A stretch of DNA of 64,000 bases from Denitrobaculum tricleocarpae (GTDB taxonomy: Bacteria; Pseudomonadota; Alphaproteobacteria; Kiloniellales; Kiloniellaceae). Position 1 is the first letter of the stretch; every line of letters starts with the position of its first letter. This document shows, in pieces, positions 18,334 to 28,514 of this stretch. Below the pieces are notes generated by a model, which was not told the origin of the DNA, did not search any database, and was given only the letters and a program-made list of their open reading frames with translations. The stretch lies in NCBI RefSeq assembly GCF_007004665.1, contig NZ_ML660060.1:235337-299336 (forward strand), read 5' to 3'. The translations under genes and the position numbers were made by a program.

Positions 18334-19239
18334 ATGCGAAGTCTGCGCAAACTCATTCCCTCACCCGGGGCTCTCTTCGTTTTCGAGGCGGCCGGACGGC
18401 TGTCCAGCTTCACGCGGGCGGCGGAAGAACTGAATGTCTCTCAGGCGGCGGTGAGTTATGCCATAAAGCAGCTTGAAGAAACCCTGGGCCAGGCTCTGTT
18501 CCGGCGACAGCATCGAAAGGTCGTCCTCACCGAGGCAGGGGAGCGGTTTTTCTACGATGTCTCTATCGGTCTGACGCACATCAGGCGCTCGGCGGAGGCC
18601 CTGCACCAGGATCGCACCGGGCGGCACGTAACGATCTCGGTTTCCACGGCTTTCGCCAGTCAGTGGATGCTGCCGCGTCTGGCCGGGTTTCACGCAGACT
18701 GCCCCGATGTGGATTTGCGGCTTCAGACCACGGACCGGGACAGCGATCTGGCGATGGAGGGGATCGGCCTGGGGATCCGGCGTGGCACTGGGGATTGGGC
18801 CGCTTATCACTCGGCGCTGATCGCGACGGAGGATATCCGGCCGATCTGCAGCCCCGATTATCTGGCCAGGGAACTTGAAGATCCGACGCTTGAGCGACTT
18901 GCGCGGACCCGATTGATTCACCTGGACGAGCCCTTTCGCGAACGGCCGGGCTGGCGCGAATGGTTCGCCGCGCAGGGGATCGACTACCGGAGCCGGGAAG
19001 AAGGCCTGCGCTTAAACGACTATGCCCTGGTGATCCAGGCCGCCCAGGAAGGTGAAGGCGTGGCGCTGGGCTGGCAGCACCTGACCCATCGCCTGATCGC
19101 GCAGGGGCTCCTCGTGAACCCTGTGCGGGAAACGCTGCAAAGCGAGTTCGGCTTTTACGTGGTCTGGCCGAAAGCCATCGCCCTGATTCCCCACGCCGAG
19201 GAAGTCCGGGACTGGCTGCTGGCCCAGGCGGAGCTCTGA
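18334..19239 (+). CDS. LysR-family transcriptional regulator (GcvA-like)
   Basis: A 301-residue LysR-type regulator with the helix-turn-helix at residues 7-66 (PGALFVFEAAGRLSSFTRAAEELNVSQAAVSYAIKQLEETLG) and an effector domain with the conserved ASQWMLPRLAGFHADCPDVDLRLQTTD segment. It is divergent from the MttB-family gene across about 145 bp, the classical LysR arrangement, so it probably controls the MttB-enolase-demethylase operon. It differs clearly in sequence from the LysR protein at 5238-6164. Confidence 0.9.
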   Translation: MRSLRKLIPSPGALFVFEAAGRLSSFTRAAEELNVSQAAVSYAIKQLEETLGQALFRRQHRKVVLTEAGERFFYDVSIGLTHIRRSAEALHQDRTGRHVTISVSTAFASQWMLPRLAGFHADCPDVDLRLQTTDRDSDLAMEGIGLGIRRGTGDWAAYHSALIATEDIRPICSPDYLARELEDPTLERLARTRLIHLDEPFRERPGWREWFAAQGIDYRSREEGLRLNDYALVIQAAQEGEGVALGWQHLTHRLIAQGLLVNPVRETLQSEFGFYVVWPKAIALIPHAEEVRDWLLAQAEL

Positions 19240-19290
19240 CGGGTTTCTCTCCCCGCCAGAGCTTGTTTCCGCATCAATGATGGTTTCCCA

Positions 19291-21111
19291 TCAATGATTA
19301 TTTCTGGGCGTAACCTCTGTGACCCGATTGTACTTGGTCGCGGGCTCCAGACACATGCCGTCCGAGAGCGAACCCACCATGGAGCGGTAAATCTCCTGCC
19401 AGGCGGTCTGATGCGGCGGGATCGATTGCTGCCACGCGGCCTTGCGGCTGGCGATCTCCTCGTCTGAGATCAGCATGTCGACCCGGCCCTTGCGCAGATC
19501 GACGCGCAGGATATCGCCGGTTTTCACGATGGCCATACCGCCGCCCAGGGCTGACTCCGGCGAAACGTTGAGGATCGAGGGGCTGCCCGAGGTGCCGGAC
19601 TGGCGCCCGTCGCCGATGGTCGGCAGAGCGGAGATACCCGCTTTGATCAGGGCGTCCGGCGGCTGCATGTTGACCACCTCTGCGGCGCCCGGATAGCCGA
19701 TCGGCCCGGCGCCGCGGATCAGCAAGGTGCTGCGCTCGTCGATTTTGAGCGCCGGATCGTTGATGCGGTCGTGATAGTCCTCCGGCCCCTCAAAGACGAT
19801 GACACGGGATTCAAAGGCATCCGGATCCTCGGGATCTGACAGGAAGCGTTCGCGGAAGTCGGGGCTGATCACGCTGGTCTTCATGATTCCGGAATCGAAG
19901 AGGTTACCCGTGAGGACACGGAACCCCGCCTGTTGTTTCAGGGGATTGTCCAAGGGGCGAATGACATCGTCGTTGTAGACTTTGGCGTCCGCGTAGGCCT
20001 CGGCCATGGTCTGGCCGCTGACCGAGAGGGCTTCGCCGCGCAGCTTGCCCAGCTCTCTCAGGCGGGCGAAGACGGCGGGCACGCCGCCGGCGCGATGGTA
20101 ACTCTCAGCCAGATATTCACCGGCGGGCTGACAATTGACCAGCAACGGCAGGTCGAAGCCGATCTTCTCCCAGTCCTGCACATTCAACTCGACCCCCATG
20201 TGGCGCGCGACGGCGACCAGGTGGATCGGGGCATTGGTGGAACCGCCGATCAGGGTGTTGACCGCAATGGCGTTCTCGAAGGCCTCCCGGGTCATGATCT
20301 TATCAGGCGTCAGGTCTTCGTGAACCATGTCCACGATCCGCCGCCCGGTGCGGTAAGCCATCTGCGCGCGATCACGGTAGGGCGCGGGGATTGAGGCGCA
20401 GCCGGGCAGGCTCATGCCCAGGGCTTCCGCCAGGGAGTTCATGGTCGAGGCCGTGCCCATGGTGTTGCAGTGCCCGAGGCTCGGGGCGGCGTCGCCGACA
20501 AGCTTGATGAACTCCTCGCCGGTGATGTCGCCCGCGGAAAAGCGCTGGCGGCATTCCCAGGCGATGGCGCCGGAGCCGAAACCCGGCTTGCCGTCCCGGA
20601 AACTGTCGAGCATCGGCCCGCCGGAGAGCACGATGGAGGGCAGGTTCGCGGTGGCGGCGGCCATCAGCAGCGCTGGTGTGGTCTTATCGCAGCCGGTGGT
20701 CAGAATGACGCCGTCCAGGGGATAACCGTGCATGACTTCGACCGCGCCCAGATAGGCGAGGTTGCGGTCCAGCGAAGCGGTCGGGCGGCGGCCGGTTTCC
20801 TGGATCGGATGCACGGGAAAGACAAGCGGCACGCCGCCGGCATCACGGATGCCGTCGCGCAGGCGTGCTTCCAGGTCGACATGGATGCGGTTGCAAGGCG
20901 AGAGGTCGCTGCCGGTCTGGGCGATGCCGATGATAGGACGTCCGGATTGCAGTTCTTCCGGCGTCAGGCCGAAGTTGAAATAGCGCTCCAGATAGAGCGC
21001 TGTCATCCCCGGGTCGCCGGCGATGTTGAACCACTTCTCACTGCGCAGCGGCTTGCGGTCCGTGCCGTTTCCGGAGGACTTGGGGGCATCGTTCGGGGGC
21101 TTTTTCGCCAT
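19291..21111 (-). CDS. xylD: IlvD/Edd-family dehydratase, D-xylonate dehydratase-like
   Basis: A 606-residue Fe-S dehydratase. The N-terminal DPGMTALYLERYFNFGLTPEELQSGRPIIGIAQTGSDLSPCN stretch, GGVPLVFPVHPIQETGRRPTASLDRNLAYLG, the cluster cysteine in LTTGCDKTTPALLMA, GHCNTMGTASTMNSLAEALG and GDGRQSGTSGSPSILNVSPESA all fit the sugar-acid branch and closely recall Caulobacter XylD. It would dehydrate an aldonic acid to the 2-keto-3-deoxy acid. An earlier in-frame ATG at 21150 is less likely. Divergent from the lactonase and XylX-like genes. L-arabinonate or another pentonate is an alternative substrate. Confidence 0.87.
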   Translation of the reverse strand: MAKKPPNDAPKSSGNGTDRKPLRSEKWFNIAGDPGMTALYLERYFNFGLTPEELQSGRPIIGIAQTGSDLSPCNRIHVDLEARLRDGIRDAGGVPLVFPVHPIQETGRRPTASLDRNLAYLGAVEVMHGYPLDGVILTTGCDKTTPALLMAAATANLPSIVLSGGPMLDSFRDGKPGFGSGAIAWECRQRFSAGDITGEEFIKLVGDAAPSLGHCNTMGTASTMNSLAEALGMSLPGCASIPAPYRDRAQMAYRTGRRIVDMVHEDLTPDKIMTREAFENAIAVNTLIGGSTNAPIHLVAVARHMGVELNVQDWEKIGFDLPLLVNCQPAGEYLAESYHRAGGVPAVFARLRELGKLRGEALSVSGQTMAEAYADAKVYNDDVIRPLDNPLKQQAGFRVLTGNLFDSGIMKTSVISPDFRERFLSDPEDPDAFESRVIVFEGPEDYHDRINDPALKIDERSTLLIRGAGPIGYPGAAEVVNMQPPDALIKAGISALPTIGDGRQSGTSGSPSILNVSPESALGGGMAIVKTGDILRVDLRKGRVDMLISDEEIASRKAAWQQSIPPHQTAWQEIYRSMVGSLSDGMCLEPATKYNRVTEVTPRNNH

Positions 21112-21342
21112 GTGCCTGACTTCCTGCTGATCGCGGCCCGGCCAAGCCATCGGAAGTGGCTATCGACAGGGTCGGTTCGTTATCGTAAAAAGTAATACTA
21201 ATAGAAATAAGCCATGGCGGCGGCAAAGTCACGTCTTGCGTCCGTCGGCCCGACACCTCGAGCTTCGGGCCATTCAGCCGAAGTGCCGACGCCATTGCTC
21301 AGTGGATCTTACAGGCGGGGAACAGAGAGTGTCTTCAGGATT

Positions 21343-22242
21343 GTGACCGAGAAACACTTACAAGCGGAACTGCTGCTGGATTGCCGGAATTTTCTCGGCG
21401 AAGGCGTGCGCTGGAACGGCGCGCTTCAGAAGCTTTTCTGGGTGGATATCGAGCGGGCCGAGCTTTGGTCGCTCGATCCGGAAGACCATGCCACCCGGAC
21501 TTGGACGCTGCCCGAACGTATCGGCTCTTTTGCCTTCAAGGGCAACGGCATGATGCTTGTTGCGCTCGAGAGCGGCCTGCACGAGTTCGATCCGGAGACC
21601 GGCGAAGCAAAGCGGCTGACCGAGTTCGAACCCGATCTGCCTTCGACCCGCATGAACGACGGCGTTTGTGACCGGCAGGGGCGGTTCATTGTCGGCGGGC
21701 TTGATGAGGAAAGCCTCCGTCCGCTTTCCTCCGTCATTTCCTACAGCGCGGAAGGTGATGTTTCACCTCTGATCTCCGAAGTCGGCTGCACGAACTCCCT
21801 CGCCTTCAGCAGCGACGGCCGGAAGATGTATTTTGCCGATACCTCCGACCGCTTTATCTATCGCTTCGACTATGACATCGAGAATGGACGACTGGGAGAG
21901 CGGGTTCTCTTCGCGGCTCTACCGGAAAAGGGCGGACGCCCGGACGGATCGACCATAGATGCGCAGGATCATCTCTGGAATGCCGAGTGGGGCGGAAACC
22001 AAGTGACCTGCTATGATCCCGATGGCGCGATCGTGGCGCGGGTGACACTGCCGGTCAGCAACATCACCTGCTGCACCTTCGGCGGATCCGAACTCAGCAA
22101 ACTCTTTATCACCTCGGCGCAACAGGGTTTGACTGAAGAGCAGCGCGTGGCGCAACCTCATGCCGGCAGCCTCTTCGTTTGCGACCTGGCTCCCGGTGGA
22201 CTGAAAAACCGGGGCCTCCCCGATGTGCTCTATGCCGGGTAA
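21343..22242 (+). CDS. SMP-30/gluconolactonase family lactonase
   Basis: A 299-residue six-bladed propeller lactonase of the SMP-30/regucalcin family, cytoplasmic. Metal and active-site stretches are LGEGVRWN (Glu), STRMNDGVCDRQGRFIVGG (Asn), VGCTNSLAFSSDGRKMYFADT (Asn) and GRPDGSTIDAQDHLWNAEWGG (Asp). The frame is open from an ATG at 21214, but this would add about 43 unalignable residues; GTG at 21343 gives the usual family length. The RBS for either start is weak. With a XylD-like dehydratase on one side and a XylX-like enzyme on the other, it most likely opens a pentonolactone, the job of XylC. Start uncertain. Confidence 0.82.
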   Translation: MTEKHLQAELLLDCRNFLGEGVRWNGALQKLFWVDIERAELWSLDPEDHATRTWTLPERIGSFAFKGNGMMLVALESGLHEFDPETGEAKRLTEFEPDLPSTRMNDGVCDRQGRFIVGGLDEESLRPLSSVISYSAEGDVSPLISEVGCTNSLAFSSDGRKMYFADTSDRFIYRFDYDIENGRLGERVLFAALPEKGGRPDGSTIDAQDHLWNAEWGGNQVTCYDPDGAIVARVTLPVSNITCCTFGGSELSKLFITSAQQGLTEEQRVAQPHAGSLFVCDLAPGGLKNRGLPDVLYAG

Positions 22243-22269
22243 CCGGCGTCTTAAGGAAAGCGACGCGAT

Positions 22270-23454
22270 ATGATGCAAGCGATTGAAACCTCCATCCTTT
22301 TGCCGGAAGACAGTGACAACGCACTATTGGTTGGACGGGTCTGGGAGCCTGTGCTGGGCGGACCCACTCTCTGTCTGCTGCGGGATGGCGCGCTTTTCGA
22401 TTTGAGTTCCGTCGCCCCGACCATGCGCGACCTTCTGGAGCTGGAAGGTCTTGGGGATAAGATCGAGGCGGCCGGCGAGTTGCGTTTGATCGCTGCCCTG
22501 GACGACGCCCTCATGGGCAGCCAGGAAGAGACGGCGGCGGAAGAGCGTTTGCATCTTCTGGCCCCTTGCGATCTGCAGGCGGTAAAGGCGGCGGGCGTGA
22601 CCTTCGTAGCCTCCATGCTGGAGCGGGTGATCGAGGAGCAGGCGCGCGGTGATGCCAGCAAGGCGGAGTCCATTCGCGCGGATATGACCGCGATCATCGG
22701 CGACGATCTCTCCAAGATCGAACCGGGGTCAGACGGGGCCGCACGCATCAAGGAAGTCCTTCTGGAGAAAGGCGCCTGGTCGCAGTATCTGGAGGTCGGG
22801 ATCGGCCCCGATGTCGAGGTCTTCACCAAGGGACAGCCCATGTCATCCATGGGCTTCGGCGCGCAGATTGGCCTGCACCCCAAATCGACCTGGAACAATC
22901 CGGAGCCGGAAGTTGTCCTGGCAGTCAACAGCCGGGGCGAGATCGTCGGCGCCACGCTCGGCAACGACGTCAACCTGCGCGATTTCGAGGGCCGCTCGGC
23001 TTTGCTTCTGGGCAAGGCGAAGGACAACAACGCCTCCTGCTCGATCGGGCCGTTCCTGCGCCTTTTCGACGGCGGCTTTACGCTGGAGGACGTCTGCGGC
23101 CTGGATCTCTCCATGACTATCGAAGGCACCGACAACTACCGCCTCGAGGCGGTCAGCTCCATGAGCAAGATCAGCCGCGATCCTGCTGATATCGTCAGCC
23201 AGACCATCGGCGCCCACCATCAGTACCCGGATGGTTTTATGCTGTTCCTGGGTACCATGTTCGCGCCGACGGACGACCGGGATAATCCCGGCCAGGGCTT
23301 TACCCATAAGATAGGCGACCGGGTGACGATCTCGACGCCGCTTCTGGGCGCCCTGATCAACCACGTCAATCTCTCGGACCGGCTCCCGCCCTGGCAGTTC
23401 GGCACCGGGGCTCTCATGCGAAACCTGGCAAAGCGCGGTCTGTTGAAAGACTGA
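22270..23454 (+). CDS. xylX: Fumarylacetoacetate-hydrolase-family 2-keto-3-deoxy-pentonate dehydratase
   Basis: A 394-residue FAH-fold protein whose N-terminus (LPEDSDNALLVGRVWEP...GPTLCLLRDGALFDLSSVAPTMRDLLE) recalls Caulobacter XylX, the 2-keto-3-deoxy-D-xylonate dehydratase of the Weimberg pathway. Metal and active-site features of the FAH fold include EPEVVLAVNSRGEIVGATLGNDVNLRDFEGRSALLLGKAKDNNASCSIGPF. It starts 28 bp after the lactonase and probably forms an operon with it. The product would be alpha-ketoglutarate semialdehyde; the next dehydrogenase is not in this window. It converges on the ABC ATPase gene with only 9 bp between stops. Confidence 0.85.
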   Translation: MMQAIETSILLPEDSDNALLVGRVWEPVLGGPTLCLLRDGALFDLSSVAPTMRDLLELEGLGDKIEAAGELRLIAALDDALMGSQEETAAEERLHLLAPCDLQAVKAAGVTFVASMLERVIEEQARGDASKAESIRADMTAIIGDDLSKIEPGSDGAARIKEVLLEKGAWSQYLEVGIGPDVEVFTKGQPMSSMGFGAQIGLHPKSTWNNPEPEVVLAVNSRGEIVGATLGNDVNLRDFEGRSALLLGKAKDNNASCSIGPFLRLFDGGFTLEDVCGLDLSMTIEGTDNYRLEAVSSMSKISRDPADIVSQTIGAHHQYPDGFMLFLGTMFAPTDDRDNPGQGFTHKIGDRVTISTPLLGALINHVNLSDRLPPWQFGTGALMRNLAKRGLLKD

Positions 23455-23463
23455 CAGAAGAAC

Positions 23464-24525
<1,062 letters not shown>

Positions 24526-24540
24526 GATCTTCCCCTTGCG

Positions 24541-25848
24541 TTATGCGCTTGCTGCGAAGTGTTTCGGCGAGGCCCAGGCCAGCCAGGTCGCCGCCGTCCA
24601 GGTGAAGTCACCACCCCCCGCGCCGCGCCCCGTGAGCGGACAGAAGTATTCGTAAAACCCGGCCTGCTCGATCAGCGCCCCGGTGTCGCCACGGACACGC
24701 CCAGCGAGATCGCCATAGCCGCGTTCGGCCAGACCCCGGCCAATCAGCTCGTTGACCACGCACCAGGCCGGGCCGCGCCAGTAGCGCAGCGAGTCGAACT
24801 TCGGATGCTCCGGATCGAAACTGGGCACTGCAAAGCGGCAGGCCGCAAGGACCCGCGTCAGGCTGGCGATGTTCGCCGTCTCCTGCGCGGGCGCCTTAAG
24901 GCCGGCGTAGAGACTCAGAAAGGACACACTTGAGACGCCGTCCGACGCCAAGCCGTTGCGTAGATCCCGCGCGCAGTAGGCACCGGCCTCCGGATTCCAG
25001 AGCGATCCCGCGCCGGCCTCCGCGCGCGCGATCCATCCTTCGATTTCCCCGACGGCGGCGCGTTCTCCAAGGGCATCCGCCAGTGCCAGAAGATCCCGGT
25101 CGGCGCGCAGCAGAACAAAGGTCAATCCCGGATCTGCAACAAAGAAGGGGCCGTTTCTGGCGATCTCCATGGAATCCCAGCCGCAATCGCGCCCGAACTG
25201 GATCACGGCGATGTAGCGGTCGTAGTCGGCCTTAGTCGGCCGCATCTCGGCGTGGATCTGATCTGTGTCGCGGCGTTCGTAGGGCTCGACCTTGCTGGTG
25301 TCGACCCGCGACATGGCTTCGTCCCAGTCGGGTGAATTGTCGCGGCCCGATTCCCAGGGATGGGCAATGGCGATAACGCCCTGGCCGTCCGGATCGCGCT
25401 GTTCATGGAACCAGCGATGCCAGGCCAGCAGCTTAGGGAAGAGCGCGCGGGCGCGCGGCATCGCGGTCTCGTCCGGTCCGGCCTCGAAAAGGTCCCTCGT
25501 CACCGTGGCGGCGACCGGCGGTTGGGAATAGCCGGAGCTTGGCGGCGTGGTGCCGGACTGCCAGATCCGCGGGCCGGGAAAGTAATCGGGATCGTCGCGC
25601 CGGAAGATGATGTGCGGCACCATGCCGTTGGGCCACTGCGCCTCCAGCAGGGTCTCCAGCTCTTGCCAGGCGCGGTCTTTGTCGATCTGCGCGAAGCCGC
25701 GCGCGGCGAAGGCGGAATCCCAGTTCCACTGATAGGGATAGAGCCGCGCGGTCGGGACCGTAAAGCCGCCACGATCGTTGGCCTGCATGATTTGCGCGGC
25801 TTGTGCGTCCAGCTCTGCTGCACGCTCGGGGTTTATCATCATATTCAT
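24541..25848 (-). CDS. GH63-like glycosidase, probable glucosylglycerate/mannosylglycerate hydrolase
   Basis: A 435-residue (alpha/alpha)6-barrel glycosidase. The opening QANDRGGFTVPTARLYPYQWNWDSAF, then QWPNGMVPHIIF, HPWESGRDNSPDWD (probable catalytic acid Asp) and a C-terminal FYEYFCPLTGRG segment (probable catalytic base Glu) match the GH63 glucosylglycerate hydrolase/mannosylglycerate hydrolase group. The codon at 25848 overlaps the permease stop as ATGA; ATG at 25842 with AAAGGAT upstream is an equally good start. A much longer open frame continues upstream to 27198, but it is only the antisense-like shadow of the permease gene. There is no signal peptide, so it acts on imported substrate in the cytoplasm. 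Trehalase-like activity is an alternative. Confidence 0.8.
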   Translation of the reverse strand: MNMMINPERAAELDAQAAQIMQANDRGGFTVPTARLYPYQWNWDSAFAARGFAQIDKDRAWQELETLLEAQWPNGMVPHIIFRRDDPDYFPGPRIWQSGTTPPSSGYSQPPVAATVTRDLFEAGPDETAMPRARALFPKLLAWHRWFHEQRDPDGQGVIAIAHPWESGRDNSPDWDEAMSRVDTSKVEPYERRDTDQIHAEMRPTKADYDRYIAVIQFGRDCGWDSMEIARNGPFFVADPGLTFVLLRADRDLLALADALGERAAVGEIEGWIARAEAGAGSLWNPEAGAYCARDLRNGLASDGVSSVSFLSLYAGLKAPAQETANIASLTRVLAACRFAVPSFDPEHPKFDSLRYWRGPAWCVVNELIGRGLAERGYGDLAGRVRGDTGALIEQAGFYEYFCPLTGRGAGGGDFTWTAATWLAWASPKHFAASA

Positions 25849-27080
25849 CCTTTGACGGATCCTGCTGTCAGACCTTGGACCATATAGCGTTCGAACCAGA
25901 GGAAGATGCCCAGCACCGGCAGGGTCGCGATAACCGCGCCTGCCATCAGATGCTGTCGCGGCACTTCCGAGGAATTGAGAGAGACGACGCCGCGTGACAG
26001 AGTGAAGATGTCCGGGTCGTCGAGAAACATGAAGGCGAAGAGGAACTCGTTCCAGGCGATCATGAAGACGTAGAGCGAGACCGAGGCCATCGCGGGCAGC
26101 GACAGCGGCAGGGTGATCTTGATGATCACACCAAGCCGCGACAGGCCATCCATCAGACCTGCTTCCTCCAGCTCGGCGGGCAGGCCCTGGAAATACCCCT
26201 GCAGCATATAAAGCGCGACCGGGATCGTGGTGGCCGGATAGATGATTAGAAGCCCCGCGACGGTGTTGCGCAGACCGAGCTGCGAAAAGACCGCGTAAAG
26301 CGGGATCACCAGCACGATGGCGGGCACCATGTAGATCAGCAGGATCGAGCGCGACAGCACCGCGCGTCCGGGAAAGCGCAGGCGCGAGACCGCATAGGCG
26401 CCGGGGACGCTGAACAGGAGGGTCAGGATCACCGTCGCCACGGATACAATAGAGGAAATCAGCAGGTAACGCCCGAAGTTGAACTGGGTGAAGAGCTCTC
26501 CGTAGGAGCGGAAGAGACCGCCGAAACCGCCCGAGAAGTCGATCGAAAAGTCGAGCGGATTGGCCAGCAGAGACTGTTGGCTCTTCAGGCTGGTCATGAC
26601 CAGCACGTAGAAGGGCAGGGCGACGATAACCGTGAAAAAGACAAAACCGAAGCCCTTGAAGACCCGGATCAGAACCTTTTCGAAGTCGTAGCGCCGCAGG
26701 GTGCCGCGGGCCGCATCGTGCAGACAGGCCCAGTTGGTGAAGGTGACGCTGCCGACGATCAGCAGAACCGCTGCAATCTGCCACAACGGTGCGACATCCA
26801 GCGGCAGGCCAAAGGGTTTGGCAAAGCTCACCACGAAGAGAGTGACAAGGACAGTCGCCGCTGACAGGGACCGGATCATCGGCGTTCGCTCCGCTGGTTC
26901 CCGTGCCATCAACACCAGTGCCCCTAACAGACCCGCCAGGGCGGCTGCGTTGACGGAGGGCTGGGCCGGCGCGCCCGAGACCAGGGCAAAGGTGACGCCC
27001 AACACGATCATGGCGAGGACGCCCCAGAGGGTGCCGGAGAAAACGGCGAGCAATAGCCCGTTGCGAAGAACTGCCATCAT
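25845..27080 (-). CDS. ABC transporter permease, MalG/AglG type, with extra N-terminal membrane segments
   Basis: A 411-residue CUT1 permease. The canonical part starts near residue 135 (FEKVLIRVFKGFGFVFFTVIVALPFYVLVMTSLKS) and carries the EAA-loop ELEEAGLMDGLSRLGVIIKITLPLSLP that docks on the ATPase. Usual relatives are about 275-300 residues; here about 130 extra residues precede the core and contain roughly four hydrophobic segments (about 4-35, 43-58, 70-90, 100-117). The N-terminus overlaps the upstream permease stop by 4 bp, so the extension is in the same operon frame and not a start-site artefact: translation coupling favours the 27080 ATG. The extension has no function I recognise. 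Confidence 0.9.
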   Translation of the reverse strand: MMAVLRNGLLLAVFSGTLWGVLAMIVLGVTFALVSGAPAQPSVNAAALAGLLGALVLMAREPAERTPMIRSLSAATVLVTLFVVSFAKPFGLPLDVAPLWQIAAVLLIVGSVTFTNWACLHDAARGTLRRYDFEKVLIRVFKGFGFVFFTVIVALPFYVLVMTSLKSQQSLLANPLDFSIDFSGGFGGLFRSYGELFTQFNFGRYLLISSIVSVATVILTLLFSVPGAYAVSRLRFPGRAVLSRSILLIYMVPAIVLVIPLYAVFSQLGLRNTVAGLLIIYPATTIPVALYMLQGYFQGLPAELEEAGLMDGLSRLGVIIKITLPLSLPAMASVSLYVFMIAWNEFLFAFMFLDDPDIFTLSRGVVSLNSSEVPRQHLMAGAVIATLPVLGIFLWFERYMVQGLTAGSVKG

Positions 27081-28369
27081 CCTTCGTCCTTTGGCGAGAA
27101 GCGGAAGTAAACGATCGAGAAAGTGAAGAGGACCACGAAGACCACGACGGCGACTGCCGCACCGGCACCGAGGTTGGCCAGGGCGAAACCCTGTTCATAA
27201 ACGTCGACAGTCAGAGTCCGGGTGCCCGCGCCGCCGCCGGTCAGCAGGAAGATGTCGTCGAACTTGTTGAAGGTCCAGATGAAGCGCAGCAGGAAGAGAA
27301 CCGACAGGATGCCCGCGAGCTGCGGCAGCGAGAGATACCAGAACTGCTGCAACGGCGACGCGCCGTCCAGCTCGGCGGCCTCGTACATATCGCCGCTGAT
27401 CGATTGCATGCGCGCCAGGATGAAGAGGAACGAGAGCGGGAAGTAACGCCAAGCCTCGAAGGCGATCACGGTGGTCAGGGCAAGCGGGAAGGTGAATTCG
27501 AAACCAAACAGCTTGAAACTGGCCTCGCGCTGACCGAAGAAGTTGATCGGACCGCCCGCTGCGCCCGTCTGCTGCAGAATCGCGTTCAGGGCGCCGGAGA
27601 AGGGATCGAGCAGGACGACCCAGGTAAAGGCGACGGCGATCACCGGTGCCACATAGGGGAAGAGAAACAGTCCGCGCAGAATGGCACGGCCGCGGAAGGC
27701 CTGGTTCATCAGCAGGGCGGCGAAGAGGCCCAGCACCAGCGCGCCGGCAGTCCCGAAAACCGTGTAGTAGATGGTGACCTTCAGAACGCTCCAGAACTCG
27801 GAACCCGCGAAGACCTTGCGAAAATTCTCCAGCGTCAGTTCGGCGTTGGTGAGGATGTTTTCGGAGTCGCCGCTCAGGACCGGTTTGCTGTCACGCGGAT
27901 TGATCGAAGCGTCGAGGAACGCCTGCCCGACGGTGACTTCGATCCTTAGGCGTTCCCGGTAACCGCCCTCCAGGTCGCCCAGGTCGCAACGCAGGCTTTG
28001 GTTTTCGATGACGCAGCGGGCGTCGAGTTCCACTGGAGTCAGACCAGCAGGCCAGCTGTCCGTCATGACCACATCGGCGATGCCGCGCTCCCGGGAGGAA
28101 TTGCGCAGGCGGTATTCGATCCGGACCTGATCGCCCGCTGCGTTCGCGTCTCCCCGGATACGCTCGTTCGCGACAGGTGTCGGCGGGCGCAGGTCGGCCA
28201 GCTGGACCGGCTTGAAACTGATCCAGAAGTTCGCCAGCAAGGGAATGAGGACAATGCTTGCAATGATGAGGAAGGTCGGCGCCAGCATGCCGTAAGCCAG
28301 GCGCGCTTCCCGCCTTTGCATCGGCCCTATGCCCTTGGGCGGTCCGGAGGTCGGTTCAAGGCTGCTCAT
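27077..28369 (-). CDS. ABC transporter permease, MalF/AglF type, with an inserted DUF11-like periplasmic domain
   Basis: A 430-residue CUT1 permease. TM1 is at about residues 26-50. The first periplasmic loop then runs to about residue 195 and contains, at about 82-150, a beta-sandwich-like unit: VRIEYRLRNSSRERGIADVVMTDSWPAGL, two cysteines (119 and 128) and LGDLEGGYRERLRIEVTVG. That pattern recalls the DUF11 repeat of bacterial surface proteins. The canonical TM core follows, with the EAA-type loop MYEAAELDGASPLQQFWYLSLPQL. Relatives such as AglF are about 100 residues shorter. AGGAG precedes the ATG; the 3' end overlaps the second permease by 4 bp. Confidence 0.9.
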   Translation of the reverse strand: MSSLEPTSGPPKGIGPMQRREARLAYGMLAPTFLIIASIVLIPLLANFWISFKPVQLADLRPPTPVANERIRGDANAAGDQVRIEYRLRNSSRERGIADVVMTDSWPAGLTPVELDARCVIENQSLRCDLGDLEGGYRERLRIEVTVGQAFLDASINPRDSKPVLSGDSENILTNAELTLENFRKVFAGSEFWSVLKVTIYYTVFGTAGALVLGLFAALLMNQAFRGRAILRGLFLFPYVAPVIAVAFTWVVLLDPFSGALNAILQQTGAAGGPINFFGQREASFKLFGFEFTFPLALTTVIAFEAWRYFPLSFLFILARMQSISGDMYEAAELDGASPLQQFWYLSLPQLAGILSVLFLLRFIWTFNKFDDIFLLTGGGAGTRTLTVDVYEQGFALANLGAGAAVAVVVFVVLFTFSIVYFRFSPKDEG

Positions 28370-28468
28370 GACACACTGCTCCTCTTCGAAAAGAAAAGAC
28401 GCGTAGAGAAAGAAATTGCGGGTGGCTCGTTTGCTCTCGCCGCTGCCGGGGTGACCGCGGGAAGAAGC

Positions 28469-28495
28469 GGGTGACCCGGACAGGCCGGGCCACCC
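28469..28495 (-). terminator. Intergenic stem-loop between binding-protein and permease genes
   Basis: An 11-bp stem with one mismatch (28469-28479 with 28485-28495) in the 145-bp gap after the binding-protein stop codon. There is no T-run. In sugar ABC operons such hairpins usually stabilise the abundant binding-protein mRNA or partly terminate, giving excess receptor over permease. Confidence 0.6.
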
Positions 28496-28514
28496 ATCGA
28501 GTCGCCCGCCTGGG

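Noticed and set aside
25849..27198. The open frame of the GH63-like gene continues upstream for another 450 codons, giving an apparent 885-residue protein.
   Set aside because: The upstream part lies wholly inside the MalG-type permease gene in another frame, is Arg/Pro/Gly-rich with no domain, and the true start is set by the ATGA overlap at 25848.
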